From Muribaculaceae bacterium (GTDB lineage Bacteria; Bacteroidota; Bacteroidia; Bacteroidales; Muribaculaceae): 64,000 bases of DNA. The notes under the pieces are model-generated. The model was not told where the DNA came from, made no database searches, and saw only the letters and a list, made by a program, of their open reading frames with translations. The stretch spans positions 591,183 through 655,182 of the forward strand of contig JAMPHP010000001.1 of the NCBI GenBank assembly GCA_023663365.1. The letters run 5' to 3'. Each line of letters opens with the position of its first letter. The first letter of the stretch is position 1. Below, piece after piece: positions 42,549-50,032 of this stretch. The translations under genes and the position numbers were made by a program.

Positions 42549-44246
42549 ATGGAATGGATTGCTCAAATATTTCGAGATACCCCTGTGATACCGATTTTCC
42601 TTACCATAGGATTAGGCTTTTGGCTCGGAGGACTGCGCTATCGCTCGTTCTCGTTGGGCCCGGTCACTGCTACGCTGATTGTGGGTGTGATAATAGGTCA
42701 GCTCGACATCCCCGTGTCGGACGAACTTAAGAATGTGTCGTTCATGCTGTTTCTCTTTGCCATAGGCTACAGTGTGGGGCCACAATTCTTTCGCTCACTC
42801 AAAGGCGACGGGCTTAAGCAGATCTGCTTCGCTCTGGTTGAAGTTGCGCTGTGTATCACAACAGTCGTGGCGGTGAGCATTGTCATGGGCTACAACAAGG
42901 GAATGGCAGTAGGCCTTTTTGCCGGCTCGCAAGCGTTTTCGGCAGTGATAGGTGTGGGGTCGAATACCATTGAGGCTCTCGGGCTGCCGGCAGAGCGTGT
43001 GAAAGAATACCTCGGCATCATTCCGGCTTGCTACGCGGTGTGCTATGTGTTCGGTACAATAGGGTCGGCTTGGGTGATTGCCAATCTCGGGCCTGTGCTG
43101 CTCGGTGGTCTCGAAAAGGTAAAACGACAAACCGCCGAACTCGAAGCCGAGATGGACACCGGCGATTTCATCCCCGACCCCGGCACGTTTGTGGCCAATC
43201 GGCCGATTTCGTTCAGAGCCTACAAGGCCGAATCCGATTATTTCAATCGCTCGCGGACAGTAGAAGAGCTCGAGCGGCATATGAAGGAGATGGGTGTGCG
43301 CCATTTTGTGGAGCGTCTGCGCCTCCGCGGAGAGATTGCCGATCCACAACCTGACCTGAGAATACGCAAGGGCGATGTCGTGGTGCTCAGCGGACGCCGA
43401 GAATCCATAATCGACAGTGCCGGTTGGATCGGACCGGAAGTGACCGACCACGAGCTCCTCAACTTCACAGCCGAAAATCTACCGGTCACTGTTGCCAAAT
43501 CAGGAGTGTCGGGCATGACTATAGCACAGCTTCGCAGGCAGGACTATATGAGGGGAGTGATGGTGCGCAAGATTGTGCGCGACGACAATCCCATACCGTT
43601 GAGAAGCAAAACCGAGCTTGCGTCCGGCGATATAATCACACTTGTGGGCTTGCCGCAGGACGTGGCTGAGGCAGTACCTGCGATAGGATACTCCGACCGC
43701 CCTACCGAAGACACCGACATGACATTCACCGGACTCGGCATCGCCGTGGGGTGCTTCATCGGGGCGCTGACGATATACTTCAAAGGTATCCCTGTGTCGC
43801 TTTCGACCAGCGGCGGCGCAATCCTCGCCGGCCTGATACTTGGGTGGCTGAGGAATAAAAGACCGACTTTCGGGCGTATCCCGCGACCTGTAATATGGTT
43901 TATGAACAACCTGGGGCTTAACATGTTTATCGCCCTTGTCGGACTTGCAGCCGGTCCGACCTTTATATCCGGGCTCAAGGCGGTGGGAGTGGAGATGTTT
44001 GTCGTTGGTGTTGTGTGCACGTCGGTGCCACTCATTCTTGCGATAATCATAGGCTCCCGGCTATTCCATTTTCCTCCGGCTGTAACTCTGGGCTGTGTTG
44101 CCGGAAGTCGCAATGCGGTAGCGGCCTTGGGGGCAATACAAGACAACCTTGACAGCACTTTGCCGACAATGAGCTACACGGTGACTTACGCCGTAGGCAG
44201 TGTCACTTTGATTTTGGCAGGTATGGTCGTGCCGCTCCTGGTTTGA
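42549..44246 (+). CDS. AspT/YidE-type transporter with TrkA-C-like domains
   Basis: This 565-residue membrane protein has two halves of about five helices each, separated by a soluble part (about 190-385) with RCK_C/TrkA-C-like motifs (LRIRKGDVVVLSGRR; LASGDIITLVGLP). FSAVIGVGSNTIEALG and TLGCVAGSRNAVAALGAI are repeats of the aspartate:alanine exchanger (AAE) family. AspT exchanges aspartate for alanine; YidE and YbjL homologues have other or unknown substrates, so substrate is open. It is probably co-transcribed with the kinase before it and the ZIP transporter after it. Confidence 0.83.
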   Translation: MEWIAQIFRDTPVIPIFLTIGLGFWLGGLRYRSFSLGPVTATLIVGVIIGQLDIPVSDELKNVSFMLFLFAIGYSVGPQFFRSLKGDGLKQICFALVEVALCITTVVAVSIVMGYNKGMAVGLFAGSQAFSAVIGVGSNTIEALGLPAERVKEYLGIIPACYAVCYVFGTIGSAWVIANLGPVLLGGLEKVKRQTAELEAEMDTGDFIPDPGTFVANRPISFRAYKAESDYFNRSRTVEELERHMKEMGVRHFVERLRLRGEIADPQPDLRIRKGDVVVLSGRRESIIDSAGWIGPEVTDHELLNFTAENLPVTVAKSGVSGMTIAQLRRQDYMRGVMVRKIVRDDNPIPLRSKTELASGDIITLVGLPQDVAEAVPAIGYSDRPTEDTDMTFTGLGIAVGCFIGALTIYFKGIPVSLSTSGGAILAGLILGWLRNKRPTFGRIPRPVIWFMNNLGLNMFIALVGLAAGPTFISGLKAVGVEMFVVGVVCTSVPLILAIIIGSRLFHFPPAVTLGCVAGSRNAVAALGAIQDNLDSTLPTMSYTVTYAVGSVTLILAGMVVPLLV

Positions 44247-44275
44247 GTGTCAATAAATAATTTATATACAAGAAT

Positions 44276-45055
44276 ATGAACGAACTTATAATATGCCTTT
44301 TACTGCCGGCTGCGGGAACCACGCTCGGTGCAGCATGTGTCTACCTGATGAAGAAAGAGATGCCTGCCGCCGTGCAGAAAGCTCTCGTCGGTTTTGCCGC
44401 CGGCGTGATGGTGGCGGCTTCGGTGTGGTCGCTGCTTATCCCGGCAATGGAGATGAGCGGAGCAGAGGGATTCATGCACGTGTTTCCGGCGCTGACGGGT
44501 TTTCTGGCCGGTATAGCGTTTCTTTTGCTCCTTGATCGTATCACCCCTCACCAGCACCTCATCGACGGCGAGAGTGAAGGCCCCAAGAGCAAACTGTCGC
44601 ACACAACCAAACTCGCTCTTGCCGTGACACTGCACAATATTCCCGAGGGAATGGCTGTGGGTGTGTCGCTGGCGGCAGCACTTGAGCACAACGCCTACAT
44701 CACCATGGCTGCGGCGATAGCGCTCTCGATAGGCATTGCTATCCAGAACTTTCCCGAAGGAGCCATCGTGTCGATGCCCTTGCGGGCCGCCGGGAATACA
44801 CGCAGGCGTGCCTTTGCCATAGGCACACTCAGTGGCGTGGTCGAACCTGTGGCCGCAGTAATAACTATACTTTGCGCTTCGATCGTAGTGCCTGCGCTGC
44901 CTTATCTGCTTGCGTTCGCTGCCGGAGCCATGATATATGTGGTGGTCGAAGAACTTATACCCGAGACACAGCAGGGGCATCACTCCGACCTCGGCACGAT
45001 AGGTTTTGCTGCAGGGTTCGCGCTAATGATGGTGCTCGATGTGGTGCTCGGCTGA
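44276..45055 (+). CDS. ZIP family divalent metal transporter
   Basis: This 259-residue protein has about eight helices. The ZIP metal-path motifs are clear: LAVTLHNIPEGMAVGVSLAAA (fourth helix, His/Pro/Glu) and AIQNFPEGAIVSMPLRAAG (fifth helix); VVVEELIPETQQGHHSD follows. A short His-containing loop (ITPHQHLIDG) lies at about 89-98. It imports zinc and possibly iron or manganese. It ends five bases from the convergent FeoAB stop, so two metal transporters face each other. Confidence 0.9.
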   Translation: MNELIICLLLPAAGTTLGAACVYLMKKEMPAAVQKALVGFAAGVMVAASVWSLLIPAMEMSGAEGFMHVFPALTGFLAGIAFLLLLDRITPHQHLIDGESEGPKSKLSHTTKLALAVTLHNIPEGMAVGVSLAAALEHNAYITMAAAIALSIGIAIQNFPEGAIVSMPLRAAGNTRRRAFAIGTLSGVVEPVAAVITILCASIVVPALPYLLAFAAGAMIYVVVEELIPETQQGHHSDLGTIGFAAGFALMMVLDVVLG

Positions 45056-45060
45056 CGGCA

Positions 45061-47532
45061 TCACAACAAAAGCATGAGGCGGTAGGCCGCGAAAGCTGCA
45101 ATCCATGCCACGGCGGTGTTGTAGACGGCGCTGAACGCGGCGTAGCGCCACGAACCTGTCTCGCGGGCTATGGCAGTGACGGTGGCCATGCAGGGGCAGT
45201 AGAGAAGCACGAAGATGAGGAAGCTGAGAGCCACGGCCGGTGTGAAGTCGGGGCGGCCGGTGGCGGCGTTGGGAGCCGTGAGGCGTGCACCGAGGCGCGC
45301 ATCCGACACCTCTTCTTCGTTGGTATACAGCACACCGAGGGTCGAGACTACAATCTCTTTAGCCGGTATGCCTGCGACAGCAGCCACCGAGGCGCGCCAC
45401 TCGAAGCCGAGCGGACTCATCACCGGATTGATAGCCTTGCCTATAATCTCGAGATAACTGTCGCGGGCGGGGTCGATGGCCGAGTCGTCGGTGATGCCTG
45501 CAGCGGCATATTCCTCGGGAGTCATAGCCTCCTCCCGGTTGAGGGGGAAGTAGTTGAGCGCCCACACGGCGATGCTTGCGAAGAGGATGATGCCACCCAT
45601 TTTCTTGAGATACTGGGCACCCTTGGCCCAGGTGTGGCGCATGGAAGCCTTGAGGGTGGGCATACGGTAGGGCGGCAGCTCCATCACAAAGGGGGTCTCA
45701 TCCTTGCGGAACATCCATTTGCGCAACATTCGGGCCGTGAGTACTGCCACGACGATGCCGCCGAGATATAAGCCCATCAGCACCAACGCGGCATGGTCGG
45801 CAAAGAAGGTACCCACCATGAGCACAAATACCGGCAGACGGGCCGAGCACGACATGAAGGGGTTGATGAGAATGGTGATAATGCGGCTCGAGCGGCTCTC
45901 GATGGCGCGCGAGGCCATGATGGCCGGCACATTGCAGCCGAAGCCCATCACCAGCGGTATGAAGGACTTGCCGTGCAAGCCTATGGTGTGCATCACCTTA
46001 TCCATGATGAAAGCGGCGCGGGCCATATAGCCCGAGTCTTCCATGAAAGATATGCAGAAATATAGGATGAGAATATTAGGCAGGAATACAATCACACCGC
46101 CAACACCGCCAATGATACCGTCGGCGATGAGGTCTTTAAGCGGGCCCGGACGCATCACATGCTCCACAAGCTCGCTCAGCCATGCCACGCCACTCTCAAT
46201 CCACTCCATAGGGTACTGGCCGATGACAAAGGTGGCCCAGAAGATGGCGAACATAATCACGAAGAAGAGCGGGAAGCCGATGAGCTTGTTGGTGACAATG
46301 CTGTCGAGCAGCCTTGTGGTGCGCCCTGTCTCCTTCTTCCCCGCTGAATAAGTCTCGGCGAGTGCGCCGGCCACGAAGCCGTATTTCTCCGCCGCGACTA
46401 TCGAGGAAATCTCTTCGTCGCGCATACTCTCGATATTGCCACGCAGCTTGTCGCGAAGCAATATGATAGGATTGTCGGAGCCGGGGCGAACATGGTCGCG
46501 CCAATGCTCCGTATGTCCTTTCTTATCTTTGGAGTGCACGCCGGCAATCTCGTCCTCCATCTCGTGATCGCCCTCGAGGAGCTTGATTGCCATATATCGG
46601 GGCGAGAAGTGCTTGCTCGATGCGGGAGTGGCCTTTATGAGGTCGACAATCTGCCTTATGGCACCCTCGAGGTCGCCGCCGAGATTGACATGAATGTGTC
46701 GTACGATGTCGTCCTTGTCCTCATAGACGGATATTACGGTGTCGAAAAGCTCGTGTACACCCTCGCCGTTGCGCGATATCACGGGTACCATCGGCACGCC
46801 TATCATACGGCCGAGAGTGTCGTAGTCGAGTTTGTCGCCTCGCTCGCGCACTTCGTCGTACATATTTAGGGCAATCACCATGCGCGTGTCCATGTCGATG
46901 AGCTCGGTGGTGAGGAAGAGGTTGCGCTGAAGGTTCGACGCATCGACCACGTTTATTATCACATCGGGCGTGTTCTCGCGCAGGTATTGGCGCACGTACA
47001 GCTCTTCGGGAGAGTAGCAGGTGAGCGAGTATGTGCCCGGGAGATCAACGATGTTGAAGCGGTAGCCTTTATACTTGAAGTGCCCGTCCTTGGCATCGAC
47101 GGTGACGCCGCTGTAGTTGCCCACATGCTCGCGGGCACCCGAAGCAACGTTGAACAGCGATGTCTTGCCGCAGTTAGGGTTACCTATAAGAGCTACGTTG
47201 ATAGTGTGCCGCTGGGCGTTGAACTTGCTGAGAGCCATCGCCTCAGAGCTCTCTGTGGCCGGAGCCTGATGTGGCGCGCTGCTGTCGGCATCGTTTTTGC
47301 CGGAGTTGTCGACCGGCACTACCTCCACAAGCTGTGCCTCTGAGCTCCTGAGCGATACTTCATAGCCCAGAATACTGTATTTGATAGGGTCGTGCAGAGG
47401 TGCGTGGAGCAGTACGGTCACGGTGTGACCTTTCACAAAACCCATCTCAATGAGGCGCTTGCGGAAAGCTCCGTGACCGAGCACCTTGACGACTATACCC
47501 GTCTGTCCTGTCTGTAACTCTGATAATTTCAT
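45061..47532 (-). CDS. feoB: FeoA-FeoB fusion ferrous iron transporter
   Basis: This is an 823-residue protein. Residues 1-75 are a FeoA/SH3-like domain (MKLSELQTGQTGIVVKVLGH). From about 112 a G-domain follows with GNPNCGKTSLFN (G1), DLPGTYSLTCYSPEE (G3) and ALNMYDE (G4 variant: NMYD instead of NKMD-type). About eleven membrane helices fill the rest, including the Gate motifs (FIPLVMGFGCNVPAIMASRAI and AGIPAKEIVVSTLGVLY). It takes up Fe2+ across the inner membrane. Fusion of FeoA to FeoB is usual in Bacteroidetes. A palindrome lies in its leader. Confidence 0.93.
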   Translation of the reverse strand: MKLSELQTGQTGIVVKVLGHGAFRKRLIEMGFVKGHTVTVLLHAPLHDPIKYSILGYEVSLRSSEAQLVEVVPVDNSGKNDADSSAPHQAPATESSEAMALSKFNAQRHTINVALIGNPNCGKTSLFNVASGAREHVGNYSGVTVDAKDGHFKYKGYRFNIVDLPGTYSLTCYSPEELYVRQYLRENTPDVIINVVDASNLQRNLFLTTELIDMDTRMVIALNMYDEVRERGDKLDYDTLGRMIGVPMVPVISRNGEGVHELFDTVISVYEDKDDIVRHIHVNLGGDLEGAIRQIVDLIKATPASSKHFSPRYMAIKLLEGDHEMEDEIAGVHSKDKKGHTEHWRDHVRPGSDNPIILLRDKLRGNIESMRDEEISSIVAAEKYGFVAGALAETYSAGKKETGRTTRLLDSIVTNKLIGFPLFFVIMFAIFWATFVIGQYPMEWIESGVAWLSELVEHVMRPGPLKDLIADGIIGGVGGVIVFLPNILILYFCISFMEDSGYMARAAFIMDKVMHTIGLHGKSFIPLVMGFGCNVPAIMASRAIESRSSRIITILINPFMSCSARLPVFVLMVGTFFADHAALVLMGLYLGGIVVAVLTARMLRKWMFRKDETPFVMELPPYRMPTLKASMRHTWAKGAQYLKKMGGIILFASIAVWALNYFPLNREEAMTPEEYAAAGITDDSAIDPARDSYLEIIGKAINPVMSPLGFEWRASVAAVAGIPAKEIVVSTLGVLYTNEEEVSDARLGARLTAPNAATGRPDFTPAVALSFLIFVLLYCPCMATVTAIARETGSWRYAAFSAVYNTAVAWIAAFAAYRLMLLL

Positions 47533-47552
47533 CGAATCGTGTACTTATGCTT

Positions 47553-47579
47553 AGAGTGTGTTTACTTTTAACACACTCT
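47553..47579. promoter_or_regulatory. Inverted repeat in the feoAB leader, possible operator or hairpin
   Basis: Ten-base arms (AGAGTGTGTT at 47553-47562 and AACACACTCT at 47570-47579) flank a seven-base spacer, about 20 bases upstream of the feoAB ATG. The symmetry fits a dimeric repressor site or an mRNA hairpin near the ribosome site. No known iron box is matched by me. Confidence 0.5.
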
Positions 47580-47681
47580 TAAGCGGCGGCAAAGTTCGCA
47601 ATTTATATCCGTTTTTGCAACTTATTTAAACACATTTCAAATAGCAGTACATTAAAATACTCACAAATGAGTAGTGCGTGG

Positions 47682-47711
47682 TTTGTGTTTCGCAAATATT
47701 TCGTAAATTTG
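47682..47711 (+). promoter_or_regulatory. Bacteroidota-type promoter of the T9SS-cargo gene
   Basis: TTTG (47682-47685) and TAAATTTG (47704-47711, full match to TAnnTTTG) are separated by 18 bases, close to the usual 19-21. The start codon lies 17 bases downstream of the -7 element. Confidence 0.6.
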
Positions 47712-47728
47712 TATCTTAAAACCAAGCT

Positions 47729-49060
47729 ATGAGATTAAGCATCATTTCTATATTCGCACTTCTTTGCATCTTTCCGGTAGAGGCAATAGAATTTGAGGGC
47801 GCCACCAAGCCCGTCCTTTCGACGGGCAGCCACGGCAGCTCCGGTTTGAACGAGGTCTATGTAGCATCGACCACATCGGGCCTCACCATGGTGTATACGG
47901 CCGCTTCGGCATCGTCGGCAGTGAAGTGGTACCGCTTCTCCAATATGGGTGCGGCCTATGCCGAAGAGCTCACCCCGACACGCAGCGGCGCACGCCTTTC
48001 GCTGCCTGCCGAGCCCGACATGGGATATGTGATAGAGGAGGGCGGTGTGCGCACATGCTACTGGCTGATTGATTACTCGCGCCATGAGCTCGACCTGCGC
48101 TCGCTCACGGTTGCGCCGGAGCAGGAGTGCGATGCCGCGGTCCTCAACTTCGACGGCGAAGCCGACGGGCTGCCCTTCTACACCGCCACAGGCAGGCGGA
48201 TGACGCTCTCCCGTGAGCTCGAAATCCGATATCAGGATGCCTCGTTCGACACCTCCACATTCAGCTTCGTCGCTGCTGAGGGCAGTGAGACCTTGGCATC
48301 AATGGGCCATACATTCAGTGTGCATGGAGTGTATGTGAGCACCGCTTTCGAGCTTTGCGGCGATGCTTTCCTGCGGCGCTGGGGCGAGCCGGAGCAGTGT
48401 GTGTCGACAAGTACCTACACCCCCTACGGCCTTGAAGCCTACACCCGCGCCACACAGACGGAGCGCGAAATCGACAATGAGCAGAGCGAGGAGGCCGTCG
48501 ACGGCCTGGGCGGCTCGGCTCCTTGCGAGGTTACCTTCGAGGCTGCCGTCTCGGAAGCGGCGGTTTTCACCGAATGGCAGATTTCGCGCTCGCCTGATTT
48601 CTCCATTATCGAGAATTCATTCTCGGAGCTTACCCTCACCTACACTTTTACCGACCAGGGTACCACATACGTGCGATTTGTGGCCAACAACGCCGACGGC
48701 ACGTGTGAGTATGTCGGCGACACCTACGAGGTCTTTATCGGGGAGTCGAAGCTGCTCATACCCAACGCATTCTCTCCCGAAGCCTCGCCTGGCATCAACG
48801 ACGAATGGAAGGTGAGCTACAAGTCGATAGTGAGCTACGAGTGCCACATATTCAACCGCTGGGGTACCTTGCTCTTCAGCTCCACCAATCCTGCCGAGGG
48901 CTGGGACGGCAAGTACCGCGGCAAATATGTGCCGGCGGGCGTATACTTCTACGTGATCAAGGCGCGAGGCGCCGACGGCGTGGACTACGACAAGGCCGGC
49001 GACATCAACATCATTAAGTATCGACAGGGCTCCACCGGCTCGGCCACGCCCGCCGAATGA
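47729..49060 (+). CDS. Exported protein with gliding-motility/T9SS type B C-terminal domain
   Basis: This 443-residue protein has a signal peptide MRLSIISIFALLCIFPVEA. The N-terminal part is beta-rich with no family I recognise. The last about 90 residues are the CHU_C domain: LLIPNAFSPEASPGINDEWK, CHIFNRWGTLLFSSTNPAEGW, then YVPAGVYFYVIKARGADG. This domain is the type B sorting signal used by the Bacteroidota type IX secretion system, so the protein is probably surface-exposed or secreted. A short Ser/Thr/Pro tail follows it, which is unusual because the domain normally ends the protein. A lytic transglycosylase gene follows after 40 bases. Confidence 0.82.
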   Translation: MRLSIISIFALLCIFPVEAIEFEGATKPVLSTGSHGSSGLNEVYVASTTSGLTMVYTAASASSAVKWYRFSNMGAAYAEELTPTRSGARLSLPAEPDMGYVIEEGGVRTCYWLIDYSRHELDLRSLTVAPEQECDAAVLNFDGEADGLPFYTATGRRMTLSRELEIRYQDASFDTSTFSFVAAEGSETLASMGHTFSVHGVYVSTAFELCGDAFLRRWGEPEQCVSTSTYTPYGLEAYTRATQTEREIDNEQSEEAVDGLGGSAPCEVTFEAAVSEAAVFTEWQISRSPDFSIIENSFSELTLTYTFTDQGTTYVRFVANNADGTCEYVGDTYEVFIGESKLLIPNAFSPEASPGINDEWKVSYKSIVSYECHIFNRWGTLLFSSTNPAEGWDGKYRGKYVPAGVYFYVIKARGADGVDYDKAGDINIIKYRQGSTGSATPAE

Positions 49061-49100
49061 TGCTCCCAAACACATCACGACGCTTATTTGTTTATTCAGC

Positions 49101-50030
49101 ATGAAACTTATATACATCCTTTTGCTTGCCGGCGCGCTGGCAATGCCAGCTGCGGCATCGGACCACAGCACACGCTTCTCGCCCGTCTACTCACCGCAGA
49201 TACCCGCCTCGATGGAGCTCTGCGGCGAGAAAATTGACCTCGACCGTGCCGATATATACGAGAAATTCGACCGCGAGCTCACTTCGGTGACGTATACTCA
49301 CGGAGCCACCATGCTCATCATAAAGCGCGCCAACCGCTATTTCCCGGAAATTCTGCCGATACTGAGAAAGGAAGGCGTGCCCGACGACTTGGTGTACCTT
49401 GCCTGCATAGAGAGTTCGCTCAATCCGCGTGCATATTCGCCGGCCAAGGCTGCCGGCATGTGGCAGTTCATAGCATCGGCGGCAAAGGAGTACGGTCTCG
49501 AAGTAAACGATGAGGTCGACGAGCGCTACAACATCCCCAAAGCAACGGCTGCCGCAGCCCGCTATATGAAGAAGGCATACCGCCGCTACGGTGACTGGCC
49601 CTCGGCTATGGCAGCATACAACGGCGGCCAGACCCGCATAGCCAATGCCCTCGACAAGCAGGGGCAGAGCACCGCTATCGACCTCTATCTTGCCGAGGAG
49701 ACTACGCGCTACCCCTACCGCATCATGGCCATGAAAGCCATCATGGAAAATCCTCCGGCCTACGGCTTCCATCTCTCCGACAAGCAGCTCTATCAGCCGC
49801 GTAAATACCGCGAGGTGAAAGTCACCGGCCCGGTAGAGAGCTGGGCCGACTGGGCCAAAGCTCAGGGCATAAGCTACTCCACACTCAGGGAGGAGAATCC
49901 GTGGATACGCTCTCTCTCGCTCACAAACAAAAGCGGAAAGACATATACAGTGCGCATACCTTTGCCTGAATCGCTCTCGCGCAAGCAGGCCGGACACAAG
50001 ACTTTCCGCAGTGAATGGACCGACAGGTAA
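49101..50030 (+). CDS. Lytic transglycosylase (SLT domain)
   Basis: This 309-residue exported protein has signal peptide MKLIYILLLAGALAMPAAAS. The goose-lysozyme-like catalytic domain lies at about 85-215: LVYLACIESSLNPRAYSPAK with the catalytic Glu, then AAGMWQFIASAAKEYGL and AMAAYNGGQTRIANAL. It cleaves glycan strands of peptidoglycan to 1,6-anhydro products. The C-terminal region (about 235-300, VTGPVESWADWAKAQGISYSTL) is a degenerate LysM-like module. It resembles MltD without the usual tandem LysM repeats. uvrA starts 2 bases after its stop. Confidence 0.87.
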   Translation: MKLIYILLLAGALAMPAAASDHSTRFSPVYSPQIPASMELCGEKIDLDRADIYEKFDRELTSVTYTHGATMLIIKRANRYFPEILPILRKEGVPDDLVYLACIESSLNPRAYSPAKAAGMWQFIASAAKEYGLEVNDEVDERYNIPKATAAAARYMKKAYRRYGDWPSAMAAYNGGQTRIANALDKQGQSTAIDLYLAEETTRYPYRIMAMKAIMENPPAYGFHLSDKQLYQPRKYREVKVTGPVESWADWAKAQGISYSTLREENPWIRSLSLTNKSGKTYTVRIPLPESLSRKQAGHKTFRSEWTDR

Positions 50031-50032
50031 CA

